The notes below the pieces were generated by a model. The model was not told the DNA's origin and ran no database searches. It saw only the letters and a program-made list of their open reading frames with translations. From NCBI GenBank assembly GCA_021234155.1, contig JAJEKV010000025.1, positions 4,431,773 through 4,495,772 of the forward strand: a DNA stretch of 64,000 bases, written 5' to 3'. The DNA comes from Isoetes taiwanensis (taxonomy: Eukaryota; Streptophyta; Lycopodiopsida; Isoetales; Isoetaceae). Each line of letters starts with the position of its first letter. Position 1 is the first letter of the stretch. The translations under genes were made by a program, and so were the position numbers. This document shows positions 12,190 through 24,177 of the stretch, in pieces.

Positions 12190-14115
12190 TTTTTTTTTTT
12201 TTGAAGAATATAGGAATATATTAAACCACTAGAATACGATCAAGTACAATGATAAGTGTGGTGCTAAGAAATGAAGTGCCCATCATACATCATGATTCAC
12301 AATCTGTAGGAATGTCGACCAAATTTCTCGCTTAACTGTGCCAGACATGCTTGAGACTTGGTAAGCCTGCCACAACTTATGCCTCAAGATCGGAACCAAA
12401 CGAAAAGGGCTAAGCACTGCATTCCGAAATACCTTCGCTCTCTGTCTTTTCCAAATCAACCACAACCAAGCTCGCATAAAATGGAGCACGCCTGCTTGGC
12501 CAGCTGGCCGCTAGGAAAGACTCCCAAGAGAATCTTCCACTGCCGCGGTGAAGACCCAAAGAGGGCTCTCACCAGGACCAAGCTGCCCCTACCTCGCGCA
12601 TAGGACAAAGCGGTGCTCAATGGTCTCGGCCTCCCACATAGAGGGCATGTTTAGCTCCCCGAGGCTTGAACACAATGGACTCGGACATTCACCCTGAGGC
12701 GGCGGTGCAAGATCTGCCACAAAAGGGCACGTTTTAAGAGGAGGCAATGTATTCCCGCCCACTTCCACATGGCGGGCCATTTACTTCGGAAGCTTAGCGA
12801 CCACTTATCCGGCGCAACGTGTCCTCTGGCTAGAAGCCCATAAGCCGATACAAACCGAGATGCATCAAGTCCACTATCGACTTCCAAACGCCATTGACTT
12901 GAGAAGACAACCGCAATGGAATAGCATTAGTAATTCTGGCCCAAGTCCATATGTCCCACCGCCGATGGCCAAATCGTTCCCTAAAAAACTCCCACGGCGC
13001 CAGATGACCCTCCCAATACCAGTCACGGATGGATGTTACCCCTGCAGCAATCCATCGGCGCTGAGTACTTGGGTGTAGGGAAGAGGCCAAGGGAGATGCA
13101 GAATCCAAGGGTACCCAGAGAAAGGGCGATGAGGCTACCATACACCTGCTAGGGTCCAATGAAAAGAGAACCTTGACCACCTTCCAGGCCTTCAGGAGAC
13201 CCTTAAGAAAAGGCGAAGCATGAGGGAATGGTCGCAAATCCTCAAACAGAGCCCACGGCAACTGAGCCGGAATTGCTGGCTTCCTAAACACAATAGAGTG
13301 GCCGGAAGCGGCGTATAACGTGAGCCAAACACAGGGATTATTGCTCCCGCAACAAGCGCCGGATGAATTTCGACACTGAACCTTTCGCGGTGCAACGACA
13401 CATCAAGCATACCTAAGCCCCGCCTTTACGGGGCGCACACACTTCCACCATGCGACCTTCACCGTAGCCCCCCCATTTCCTCCCCAAACAAAATTACGAA
13501 TGGTGACATCCAACTCCTTAACCACACTTTTCACGGCGCAAGTATGTAGGAGGTCACGTAAACATGAGTCGCGACAAATGACTTGGCTACTGAATCCTAC
13601 CCAGCCATGGTGAGTTTACTTCCCTCCACCAGTTCGGATGCTACTTAAGATTACGTAATGTCTCCCAAATTGCCTAGCATTAATGTCCAAGCCAAATGGT
13701 ATGCCCTAGCAGTTTGGCGGTTTGTGTGTGGCGGTGTAGAGCCGAAGAACCGACTCAACCCGCGGGAGGAGATTCCTCCGGTACCCACATGGCCGAGCAC
13801 TTTGACCCGGTTAAGCAAGCACCACGAAGCTAAAGAAAAGGCATCCAAAATATTCTTGGCTGCCTGGAGATTGGACTCATCTGCATGAAGAAAGAGGAAT
13901 GTATCATCCGCAAATTGACTGCACACCTGCTGTGACCCATCACCCATGTGCAGACCTTGCACCACATTGTCAGCAACTGCCACCTGAAAAAGTTGCGAAA
14001 GAGCTTCTGCCACTATAGTGAACAGAAAGGGGGCCAACGGACATCCCTGCCTAATGCCTCGGCCCACAGAGAAGATTGAGGAGGTCTCACCCTGATACCA
14101 CACTGATAGTAACCT
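12190..14115 (-). mobile_element. 5'-truncated LINE, C-terminal RT to zf-RVT and poly(A)
   Basis: The minus strand reads the second half of a plant L1-type ORF2. RT core blocks GRGIRQGCPLAPFLFTIVAEA (about 14,075-14,015) and FADDTFLFL (about 13,910) come first. A tryptophan-rich linker follows (about 13,290-12,830). Last is a zf-RVT-like end, with LLWQILHRRLRVNVR (about 12,720) and ETIEHRFVLC (about 12,620). The 3' end is a run of 13 T on the plus strand (12,190-12,202), i.e. poly(A) on the LINE strand. Homology starts abruptly inside RT, typical of 5' truncation during target-primed reverse transcription. Stops and frameshifts are present. I could not confirm a target duplication. Confidence 0.85.
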
Positions 14116-14199
14116 TGAAATAGTACACTTTACACAACTTGTCATAGGGAGCAAGTAGACAGATCTCTCAATTTCATTTATTTGATGCTTCATGCTACT

Positions 14200-16140
14200 T
14201 CAATAACTATTTTACAACAATTAAGCAATGTTTTACCCAGTGGATGCATTTTTGTGCAGGATAAACCAAATGTCTACCAGTGTTAATATCTTTGATTCAT
14301 CAAGGCATTTTGCAAAATTGATTCCCAAGACAAAAAGCCCGCAAGAGGATGTGTGTCAGCTGCCACCAATGAATCTCATGCATCAGGGACAGCTTCTAAT
14401 GCTTTTGAGATGGTCACAAACAGGGAAGTAGCAACTAGGCGACTGGCAAACCAACTTTCAGAAATATGAGCAAAAAATTAGTAGATGAAGCATAGTAATG
14501 GGAATAAATAAGATGGCACATGGTGTGATCAGATCTAAGGCTTCAAAACTTGAGTTCATGATAAATTCTGAAGCTAGACCTAATTGCTAAAATTGAGGAG
14601 ATAGGATGGGCCAACTCTAAGATGGTAATTGAGGATGTTGCGACAATGACCAAGTCCTGTGTGAAGTGGCCCAAAACACATTGATCAAGTTGGGATGTTT
14701 GCCATAAAAACAGGGTGGCCATCACAGTGACCACTAATAATATTATAGTACGCAGCAGTTTGTTGCATGTGGCAGAGGCTGTCATAGTAACATACATCAT
14801 AATGTGTAGTATCTTCATTGCATGTATAGTATATAGCATCATTGTCTGTCATCGTACATAGCATCATTTCTTGTCATATTACATTGCCTGCAGCAAAGGC
14901 TTTTTTTGAATTGTATATTTCATAAGAGTTTAGTAAGCATGTTGTTGGCCTGTCATACAAAGTTTGGTGTATATGTAATAAGGTTTTTGAATTTTTCTTT
15001 ATCTTGGTTTCATTAAGCATTGTGACAAAATTCTAGTAGAAGGGCATTGTTTATGTTCAACTTTATGCAATTCGCTATTGAACGTTTCATACAAAAGTTG
15101 TCAATTCATACAAAAGGAGAGACAATTTCTAGGGGAATATGAGCAACATTGATGCTTCTATCTAATCCATGCATATAGATGCAATTATACATGCAAAGCA
15201 ATAATTTTATGAAATGAAAAGACAAAGGAATAGTGTCATTGCCACACCCTCGTAATAGAAAACAACTCAAGAAAATAATGGAAAAGGGTAGCTTATTTGT
15301 TCATTGAAAAGGTCCCTGATTTTGTTCACTATAGTTTTGTGTGTGGCTTATTTGTTTTTCTCCTCAACCAATGTGGTTGCTAAATCCACAGCCTCCTCTA
15401 TTGTGCAACTACCTTTGTTTAGATCACAACTCCTTGTGCAGTCTGTTATAAACTCAAAGGCGTTACTTCTAAGACATTATAAGCTCAAAAGCATTACTTC
15501 TAAGACTGTCAGTATAAAGCAAGCGGATATTGAACCTGAACACTGTCTGAGAATTAATCTAGCTTGCAAATTGCTCAGTAATCTGGAATTGCACTTCATT
15601 GTTGAATACATGATGTGCAAAATAAGAGGACTTTACATAGTAATTCTTTATGAAGTGTCAACCAAATTCCCTTTACAAACTACATGCACAAAACCAAATT
15701 GACTAATGTATTAAATATTGGCACAAATATTCTGATAAACGAAAATATGTTCAAATGATTAAGAAGTACTTTACCAAATAGTTAAAAAACTTTTATGCGC
15801 TTCATTTCGAGTGAATATTCATGGTAGAGTTGGAACAAAAAGCTGGATCAAAGCCACTATACCTTACACTTGGGATTTCCTTGCACTTGGCAGGGCACTT
15901 AGATTAATATGACTAGTACCTTTGCTCATCTTCGAACAATTGAGATGAAGCAATTGAAATTGAGAGGAAGCACCATCTAATTTTGTAGCATCTAACTTTG
16001 AAAGGAGGCACCATCTAACTTTGCATGAAAAATACAATTGGATTACAAACTCGTTGTCCATCAGATATTCTCAATTATTATGCTCTTGATCTAATCACCA
16101 GCCCGTTTGTATCTCTTAGAGTAAGCAAATGACTCTTGAT
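14200..16140. other. No gene seen
   Basis: AT-rich, with short direct repeats near 15,448-15,508 and 15,960-16,020. A 132-codon open frame at 15,304-15,702 has a hydrophobic start but no recognisable domain and biased composition. I do not call it a gene. Confidence 0.55.
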
Positions 16141-16149
16141 ATTCCGCTG

Positions 16150-16480
16150 TTGTTTACTCAAACTCATTGGAGGAACACTTCCAGCATCTGGAGCAAGTAC
16201 TTAAAGTGTTACGTTCCAATAAGTTGTATGCGAAAATCTCCAAATGTGATTTCCTCAAGCGAAGAGTTGCTTATTTGGGTCACATCTTGTCGGGGGAGGG
16301 AGTGTCTTCAGACCCTAGCAAGGTACGAGCGGTACAGGAGTGGACTCAACCTGAGAATATTCATGAGTTGAGGAGCTTTCTCGAGTTGGCTACTTATTAT
16401 AGAAAATTTGTGCCCAATTTTCTAAGGTAGTAGCACCGCTCACCGATCTTTTGAGAAAAGACTAAGTATTATTGGCTGAT
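16150..16480 (+). pseudogene. Isolated Ty3/gypsy RT fragment
   Basis: A short piece covers the end of a gypsy RT. It reads VVYSNSLEEHF (start damaged by a stop), then KLYAKISKCDFLKRRVAYLGH, the SDPSKVRAVQEW block and FLELATYYRKFVPNF. After a frameshift near 16,428 comes VAPLTDLLRK. Neither LTR, Gag nor integrase is present nearby. It is a relic of an older insertion and differs in sequence from elements E1 and E2. Confidence 0.85.
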
Positions 16481-18397
16481 CGTTTTAAAAGGGGAATTCG
16501 ACCGCTCGGATCTTGCTGCAGAAAAGGCCCACGGGCCGTTTTCAAGCTAAATTTGGCCCTAGTGGCCCTATAAAGGGATCTGGGGGCATTTTGTGGAGGG
16601 CACAATTTTACTTGAAAGCAAGCTGTTGAAGCATTCTATTTCGTCTGATAGCCTGATCTTCTGTTGTTAGGGGTTTTGATCCATTGCGAATTGATTGGGA
16701 ATCAATTCACCTTGTTCTAAGCTACTTCATTGTTTGATGTTAGCTTAAAGAAACGTTCCGTTCTTGGAGTGTTTCTGACTGCTCTTTGAGCAATACTGCT
16801 ACTGCAGTATCAAGTTCTTGTGTTAGAACTTTTGAAGCTGGGCTTCAGATTGCTCCTGGGGATCAGTAATCGATCGTGCGTGGGGAGCTTTGGAAGCTCA
16901 CGGTTGAGGGGAATTCTGGGAATTCTAGGTAGCGCGATCGGACCTACTTATTGTAGGCTGTGACATGTTCTTTCTCTTATGGATCTTGCAGGTGCCTATT
17001 TTGTTTTTTGGTGCAGAGCTAAGGATGTGGGTGAGATGTACAGATGGTGGTGTATGAAAATTGAAGGCTTAGTCTTGTGGAAATAAGCTGCACAGTTCTT
17101 GTGTAGTGAAGCCATAGCTTTGTCATAGAGGCTTGGTTCTCTGTCTCAACTTCCTAACATAGCCTATTTCTTGTTGCACAGTCCAAATTTTTACTTGCAA
17201 ATCAAGATTTCTTTTGCAAAGCTGTGAATGGGCTCTTTTGCCTTGTGATTTTGTATGCACCTATGCCTCTCTTATAGCAAATTATGTTACTGAGTCGTTT
17301 GCTTATTCTCTTAGCCTATTCTGCCGTTTGGAGTTTACTTGTAGGCCCGCATTTAATCGCTGTTGAATTATGGTTTGGAGCTTGGTATGCTAGTTTTGGT
17401 TCCTGTGCTTGGATATGCTAGCTTATATGAACCGTTCTTTAACTTATATACTCCAGTTTGCATGCATTAGTACAGGAGTCTATGTAGATTATTTATATCT
17501 AGTTCTAAATCTATAAACCGAAGCCCTTGTGTTCTTCGAGCCCAATTTGAAACCTAATATTAGAGTTAGCGTGAAACATCATTTGCGAGGAGGAGGTAAA
17601 AGGCTTCATTGCATGTCAGACCGCACTCTAGGGCCAATTTGGTATCCTTTCGATCTATTTTTTTTTCCAGATGAGGCGTTGCTGGTGAAGAGATTGCAGT
17701 TGTTGATAAGGAGCTTCAGAGATGTCCAAACCAAAGGTTGCTTATGGCTGCCTCCTTGCTTATTTTGCTTAAAGATTTTTTTCTGCATATAGCCTTCTTG
17801 AATTTTTTTTCTGCTTTGCCTTTATCTTTTTAACAACTTCAAGCACACCATTGGGTAAAAGAAGTGATTGGTTCGGCATTATGTCATTAAATGTTGGACA
17901 TTGGGTACAACCCCAATAGGTTTGGGCCATTGCGGCCAAGTCAACATGAAAGCCTCCATACGATGAGTCAGCTAGATTGAATGTTTGTGGCGGCCTCGAT
18001 TCATCTCCGATTACAGAAGGAGTTGATAAAGAGAAATGTTCGTGGCAGGTATTTCTGCCACTCATTAGATGTGGCAACAATGCACTCTTGGTATCGAGAC
18101 GCAGGTGCGATGGAGGACCATTGAAATGCTAGAGTATGTCACTCGCTGGGCTTTCAGATCCAAATCGGCCTTTCCAAGCCTGATCCCGGGTTGATCTGTT
18201 GCCTCTGCACTTAAGGGTTTCAGACATGAAGCATGGAAGAAACGGTACACAGGGCTGCCAAATTCAAGGCCCAGATTCAAGTCGGATGGGCTTTGGGCAG
18301 AAACAGAGTCTGGAGGTGGCGCCGCCCTAAACATTGACAGAACTTCAACAGAGTTTTTCGCTTTTTAAAAAGATGTCAAATAAGGGCAAAATTTGAT

Positions 18398-18508
18398 GGT
18401 GGTTAAAATTTTGGAAGGAGAAATTTCACTCACCTTGCCAAGTCAGCTCTAAATTTCCTTCTCAAATTTCAACGTTGAGTGAAATTCTCCGACGAAATTT
18501 TACCCACC
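18398..18508. repeat. Imperfect inverted repeat upstream of F-box gene
   Basis: The left arm 18,398-18,431 (starts GGTGGTTAAAATTT) and right arm 18,477-18,508 (ends AAATTTTACCCACC) are reverse complements with a few mismatches, around a 45-base loop. A damaged version lies in copy 2 at about 44,095-44,205. It may be a MITE relic. Confidence 0.75.
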
Positions 18509-19007
18509 CTAAAAATTTAGGTCATTCTTGAACTCTGATGCAGCCGAGACTCTGTCTTTCTTGAACTTGTGAAGATTGTTCTTGAACTCTGATGCAGCCA
18601 GAACCTTATTTAGGCCATTCTTGAACTCTGTATATGACAACCGAAAGAAGCCTTGAGAAGAAAAATGGTTGGTCATGCCATCAAGGCCAGAAGCCAGGGA
18701 TGCAAACGTCATAGCCAGGGACAAAAAACAACCGGAACATGGAAGACCGCCAGAAGAAGCCTTGAGAGAAAAATGGATGAGGCGGGGCTGTGCAACATGG
18801 TAGAAGGCGCCGATGACCAAAACACCCACACAATTCAAGAGAATATTTCGTTATGTAAAAACATGTCGAATAAAGCCGAAATGTTAAGGTGGTTAAAATT
18901 TAGGAAGGAGAAGAGGCAGAAACGCAGAGGAGGCGACGCCGCCCATGAAAATCGGCACAAGATCAACAGAGTTTTTCACTTGTTTAAAAATAAGGTGAAA
19001 GAGGGCG

Positions 19008-19072
19008 AAATTTGAAGATGGTTATAATTTCGTGTTAGCAAAATTTGAAGATGGTTAAAATTTCGTGTTAGC
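19008..19072. repeat. Two-copy 33-bp tandem repeat in F-box promoter
   Basis: Units 19,008-19,039 and 19,041-19,072 share AAATTTGAAGATGGTT and end CGTGTTAGC. Copy 2 keeps only the end of one unit, so this duplication or its loss postdates the segmental duplication. Confidence 0.85.
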
Positions 19073-19227
19073 AATTTCTTGAAAGGACGAGGGAAGCCCA
19101 CACGTCGTCAATTTTCCCACATTATGTGTTTGGCGCCAGCTTAGCATATTCTAAGAATATTCGGCTTTTAAAATTTGCAAACGGAAAAAATGAATTTGCC
19201 ACAGGAGCTGATTTGCAATTCAAAAAA

Positions 19228-20739
19228 ATGGGTCCCAGGGCCCAAAGCCGCAAGGTCTGGCGCCCTCGCTCTGGTCAGAAGCTTGGAGACAATACCATTC
19301 AACATGCCGGTCCTAAGGAGCTGGATATGGTGAAGCTACTCCCCACAGAATGCGTAGAGTCTATCTTTTTTCCCTTGCCCCCTAGCCGCTTGAAGCAGCT
19401 CAGGTCAGTCTCTCATTCCTGGAATGCCTTCATCACTTCTCCGAACTTTAAACAGCGCTATTTTGCTGCTAACTCCGATACATGGTGGCTGGTTATGAGC
19501 GGACAAGATGCTGCTTACAATGTGGGAACTGATAAATGGTGTGCTTTTTCAACCAAGGTTTTTGAACTGGAACTGGGAAAATGGAAAACTGAGCGGTCTG
19601 AAGAGGTGAGGTATTTTAGTGATGAAGAAGAGGAAGATGATGAGGATCGTTTTTGGGAGAATATTGGGAACCTAACCTGGAGCCGAGATGGTGCACTGAC
19701 ATGTTGCATGGATTGTCCTATGGAAGAATCTGATTATGATTCTGATGATCCTAAACAGCCTGGGGTTAGGCTAGTAATTTTCAATAACATGACTCTATCA
19801 TGCAATCAGGTGGCCAATCTCTGGAAATGCTGGCAGCCCATTGGTGTGGGTATTCAATCAAAACCTGATGGGAAAGAGTACAGTCTGGTCATGATTATGA
19901 ATGTTGAAGACGGAATTGGAAGTAGCCTTTTTGTCTCAACTTATGACTCCATCACGAATGAGACAAAATCTGGAGTTGAGTGCAATATCAGCAAGGTAAA
20001 TGATGTTTATTGCAGTAATTTCATCTTGGAAGGTTGTTTTTACTTCCTTATGGAGTACCCAAAAATGTTGGGTTTTTCAGGACTCTATTACAAATTAGAT
20101 TCAAATTCTTGGTACTATTGGCATACCAATCTCCCATCAAAGTTCTTCTCACAGGTCTCTATTGAAACTAATCTGTTAAAATGTGGAGGAAGAATTTTGG
20201 CTGTTGGAGGAGATAAGAAGCAGTTAGTTGTAGTAGAGTTGAACAAGCCTTTGGAAGGAGAGGGATCAGCGGCTTCAGGCAGGATTTGTACAGTGATTGC
20301 TTCACCAAAGCATCATCAACATAAGCCTGGGACATGGAACAAGGTTGCGACGATGCCCAAAACAATGTTGACAGAATTGAAAAAATCCTCAAAGTCCATT
20401 AGAGCATTTGGAAACGATTTTTTTATTTTTGTGCTCCCTAAGAAAAAGCTCAAAGCTGGCCAGAAAGGGGTGATGTATGACCTTGAGTCTTGTAGATGGC
20501 AATGGATGGCATCATTCCCTGAGACATGCGAAGCAAGAAAGGACCTACATTGGCGGCAGCTGCTGGGAGACTCTAGCATAATGGTTCATCATCCAAAGTA
20601 TTCGTTGTTTGGCTCATATTCTGATTATGAACATGCATACTCCTCAGATGACTGGAAGTATGGAGGCTTTGGGGGATATGGAGGATTTGGATTGGATGGC
20701 TTTGCCAGTGATGCGTTTTCAGATGAGTCAGACTACTAG
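19228..20739 (+). CDS. F-box protein (kelch/F-box-associated-like), intronless
   Basis: F-box proteins are substrate receptors of SCF ubiquitin ligases; the F-box binds SKP1. The frame opens with ATG at 19,126, but ATG 19,228 (MGPRAQ) is preferred because the upstream frame is broken in the duplicate by a one-A change while the frame from MGPRAQ is kept. The 503-residue product has an F-box at about 30-75 (LLPTECVESIF, LKQLRSVSHSWNAF). An acidic run SDEEEEDDEDRFWENIG follows at about 130. Next is a probable beta-propeller region with a kelch-like block (GGRILAVGGDKKQLVVVELN, about 320-340; GTWNKVATMP, about 370). The C-terminus is Tyr/Gly/Asp-rich. No introns are seen. The target is unknown. 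It is the only gene here I regard as potentially functional. Confidence 0.85.
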   Translation: MGPRAQSRKVWRPRSGQKLGDNTIQHAGPKELDMVKLLPTECVESIFFPLPPSRLKQLRSVSHSWNAFITSPNFKQRYFAANSDTWWLVMSGQDAAYNVGTDKWCAFSTKVFELELGKWKTERSEEVRYFSDEEEEDDEDRFWENIGNLTWSRDGALTCCMDCPMEESDYDSDDPKQPGVRLVIFNNMTLSCNQVANLWKCWQPIGVGIQSKPDGKEYSLVMIMNVEDGIGSSLFVSTYDSITNETKSGVECNISKVNDVYCSNFILEGCFYFLMEYPKMLGFSGLYYKLDSNSWYYWHTNLPSKFFSQVSIETNLLKCGGRILAVGGDKKQLVVVELNKPLEGEGSAASGRICTVIASPKHHQHKPGTWNKVATMPKTMLTELKKSSKSIRAFGNDFFIFVLPKKKLKAGQKGVMYDLESCRWQWMASFPETCEARKDLHWRQLLGDSSIMVHHPKYSLFGSYSDYEHAYSSDDWKYGGFGGYGGFGLDGFASDAFSDESDY

Positions 20740-21941
20740 TAAGACAGGTGCATGCTGCTGACTACTTTATGCTTGGTGTTGCAGATTTATGAAATTTTCT
20801 GATATGAGGCATCTGATCTGATTGCCTGTTGGCATTGTTATATAGAGTATTATAATTTGCTAGTTAATACGTTGTGCCTTTGAATTTTAATACTGGTTTT
20901 AAAAATGTTGTAATTCATGACGTGGTTTGCTCTCCTTTCAGATTAAAGGACATATTTCGAGGTCATTCCTGTAACAAGTCAAATGCATGAATGTATATCC
21001 AAGAATGTGGTGAACTTGTTGTTTGATGTTATTTTCACTTAGTACTAAGCGGAGTATTTGGCACCAGATGCAGCCTTATGTTTAAGATTATTATATGCTA
21101 CTTTAGTCGCAAACATAAATGTATAGGATTTTTATGGTAGCATCCTTCTAAGCAAAGGCATTTTGCCAATCATATAAATTAGTTTTCAATCCATACTTCC
21201 ACCCCAAATTGGATAGGTGCAATGATTGGCGCTGCTTCTACTAATTGTGTCACAGAATGTTTTTTGGATGAAAAACTTGATATACTTACTCCGGATCCAT
21301 TCTTATAGGACCTAGATAATAACTCTATTGTTGAATTTTTGCTATGGGATGAAATGGTGCACAAAATACCTTACGTAGATTGTGCATCATGTATTCCTAA
21401 CATCATACTTGTAATATTAGAATTTTACATCCGATTAGAACAGCTATTCTTCATCATGCAGCTACAATGTGCATATGAACTGATGTAATAATTGGTCTCA
21501 CAGATCCAAGTGGACGTTAATATAATCATGTAATCTCCTGATGCTGTCTTTGCCATATCCAACCTCTTTCATGGCACCATTTTGAAAGCCATTATTCTTC
21601 TCCATGTCTCTGTCATTTACCACACTTACCACCACAATTGAGTGCAAGGAGGTAGACACTTGTTTATGATCTAATAAAATGCAGTTGAATTTGGCTGCCA
21701 TATCAGCCCAAGTTGAGCCGATAATATTATATGAGAAAAAGAAAGAGAAAGAGAGAAAGGTGACCAATTAGACACAATAAACAAGAAGATGATGGACTTG
21801 AACGGGATCCAAAAGTGAGAACTAGCAAATGTAGTATAAAGTATGTAAAGCGCTTGAATAGAATTGTTGTTGCAAAGAGGTGAACTATAGTCATTATTGG
21901 CATGATGCATGCCCATTGTCAAACGTTGTTTTAAAACCTAT

Positions 21942-22203
21942 ATAAAAAATGCCCCTCAAACATGGGCATTTTGTCTTGTTTATGGGTCTATTTGCATATT
22001 TTATTTCTTACCATTGATTTAGTGAATATTCCTTGATTTATGCCGTAACCAGAGAATTTTTCATCAAAATATAAAAAATGCCTCTCAAACATGGGCATTT
22101 TGTCTTCTTTATGGGTCTATTTGCATATTTTATTTTTTACTATTGATTTGGTGAATATTCCTTGATTTATGCCAAATCAATAGCTAGACTATTTTTCATC
22201 AAA
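21942..22203. repeat. Two-copy 130-bp tandem repeat with internal hairpins
   Basis: Units at 21,942-22,070 and 22,071-22,203 each contain AAAATGCCC/T ... GGGCATTTT, a small hairpin, followed by TTATGGGTCTATTTGCATAT. The same pair is present in copy 2 (about 47,415-47,675), so it predates the segmental duplication. Confidence 0.9.
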
Positions 22204-22351
22204 AACTTGTCTGCAACTTCCAATGGTGCAAACAAACAAATCGAGAAAGCGTAAAATAATACAAAGCTAATTTATTGGGCAAAATGAACCATGGAAATAT
22301 AAAAAACTTTAACCAATTCACATTTAGTGGCCATGGCCAGACGCATAAATT

Positions 22352-23783
22352 TTAGCAGTTAAGCCTTTGTTCAAATAGCTGCCATAGACAGGGTACTTGG
22401 ATATGGTAGTTTAACATCTAAAGCTTTCAATGCCCTCCATTTCTCCTTCAACATACCAAATGTATTCTCTATGACAACTCTACTTTTGCAAAGTTTTTTA
22501 CTTAATCAAGCATATTTAGCATTTTTCTCTTTTATAATCTTTAGAAGATACCTTCTTGAAGTATAGGCTGAATCTCCAAGAAGTTGAGGAGGTATAGCCA
22601 GCTTAATCAACTGGCTGTCATATTGCGCTTGTGCAATTTATATCCTATAAGATTGACTTTGGGTTCTTGCAATACTTTCTTTCAAATCGAGAGTTTATAA
22701 ATGCTAGATTGCGAACTGGCCTACACCATAGCCTATGACTACACCTGGTCTAATGACATAAAACATGTAAGAATTGCTTATCAAAGCTGCATATACCCTG
22801 TAACAATACTGAATACATCTTGTGCCTACCCTTGTAATCATAGGGCCTGAAATCTTTCCTTGGTTTTTTGTACAGATGGATATGGCTCCCATAAATAACA
22901 CCAAACACATTAGATAGACTTGTGGCTCCCTTAAAGTCTGCTATGATTGATGCCATCTTAACACCATATGGGAATCTGTTGCACAATAACAAGGGGTTCC
23001 AGGGGGATTTGATATGGATGTAAAAAAGACAATTCTTGAAACCATAGACCATGTCCCCAAAACAATTTAATGGGTTTTTATATAAAAAAAAACATAGATT
23101 TAAGATAAAATATAATCACATTAGTTCACTGGTTATATTGGACAAAGTAGTCTTATTAGGACACATAGTTATTTTGGTAGAGGTTCGATCCCCTGTATTT
23201 CATATATAAAACCGTAGTTAAAGCCGTATAGAGACTCGATACTCCATCAAAACCTTAGGCGAACACGTATTCATATTTCAAAATCATAGGCGCTCCCAAT
23301 CATAAATGAGCATAAGCGAAACGAGAGATGCCAAGAGGCTTCAACATACGATCAGGGCCGTAGGATGGACGGATCCGACGACTGTGGTAGTCCATGGTGC
23401 ACCTCGTTTAGAATATGTAGCACAATAACAAATCAATGAAATAACTTCTTGTTGCTAGCTACAGCATCTGTGACCAGTCTAATATACTTGCTTACAGTAG
23501 ATGTACCTGCATGGAATCTTTGGCCTACATAAGATGCCAATTCGCCATGAGCAAGGTAATAAATGATCATAGCAACTATTCTTCTTGGCTCCACCGGTTT
23601 TCTCACCTTTTGTACACGTTTTAAAATGTAAGGGCATAAGAGTTCAACTATTTTTTCAAAAGAATATCTTTTCCTACTATAAGTATGCAACCATTGAGAC
23701 TCATCATACATGGAAAGGTCAATCCAATCAAAATTGTCAAGATGATGCCATTGAGTATGCTGCCTTGGTGCAACCCACCACAT
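22352..23783 (-). pseudogene. PIF/Harbinger (HARBI1-like) transposase, degraded
   Basis: The minus strand reads an N-terminal helix-turn-helix region (RRIVAMIIYYLAHGE then STVSKYIRLVTDAV, about 23,590-23,460). A DDE-type catalytic region follows: SLSNVFGVIYGSHIHLYKKP, then YDYKGRHKMYSVLLQGIC (about 22,920-22,770). The last block is RVVIENTFGMLKEKWRALKA (about 22,480-22,420). Harbinger transposases cut with a DDE triad. The first Asp, normally in a G-x-x-D-G context, is Tyr here (VIYGSHI). The interval 23,060-23,430 is non-coding (intron or insertion). Frameshifts and stops occur. The 3' part is shared with the second segmental copy. Confidence 0.85.
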
Positions 23784-24177
23784 TCTTGATGGCTTTCTGA
23801 TTTTGACAATAGCAATTGAGACTAGAAGGCTGGAATAAAGAATTTTTATCTAGTTCAAGAATTGAGGAGGAATCGTCAATTATATCCATGTAATCTCTTT
23901 GAATTTACAGAATCCATCCACTGTAACAACAAAAATTGAACTTCAAAACACCATTGCAATGTCTGAAAAGCAAATTAACATCAACAACACTTTTGGTCCC
24001 ATTCCATTTTCTCCTCCAATTTTTGGCCGGCAATGCAAGAAAATGGCAAATGGCCCTGTTAAAGCGTGGGAGATGGTCAAGTCTCTCGACCGCTATATCT
24101 TTCTCTCTCACCCATACATGACGAGAGAGAAAAAAATGTTGGACATGTGCATGTGAAAAACGTAGAGAGAAATGAAA
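23784..24177. other. No gene seen
   Basis: Short interval between the Harbinger relic and the LINE 3' end. It contains only domain-free frames and may hold the missing Harbinger terminus. Confidence 0.5.

Larger units (their letters stand above)
16966..22352 (+). repeat. Segmental duplication, copy 1 (with intact F-box gene)
   Basis: This 5.4-kb block matches 41,989-47,827 in the same orientation. Homology begins at TGTTCTTTCTC in both and ends inside a Harbinger transposase remnant. Over the F-box coding part only about 15-20 substitutions are seen in 1.3 kb. Copy 1 lacks a roughly 660-base block found in copy 2. The frame at 17,529-17,792 is preserved in copy 2 but looks like no known protein. 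A poly-T plus CAG at about 17,660-17,670 resembles a splice acceptor. Confidence 0.95.

Noticed and set aside
15304-15702. 132-codon plus-strand ORF with a hydrophobic N-terminus
   Set aside because: No domain, AT-driven composition, contains a local direct repeat and has no flanking gene signals.
17529-17792. Frame shared by both duplication copies (also 42,552-42,869)
   Set aside because: Conserved only because the DNA is recently duplicated. No homology recognised and the ends differ. It may include a real exon, but not on current evidence.
18653-19015. 120-codon basic ORF upstream of the F-box gene
   Set aside because: Built from locally repeated promoter sequence, shortened by frame change in copy 2, no domain. 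Not a gene.
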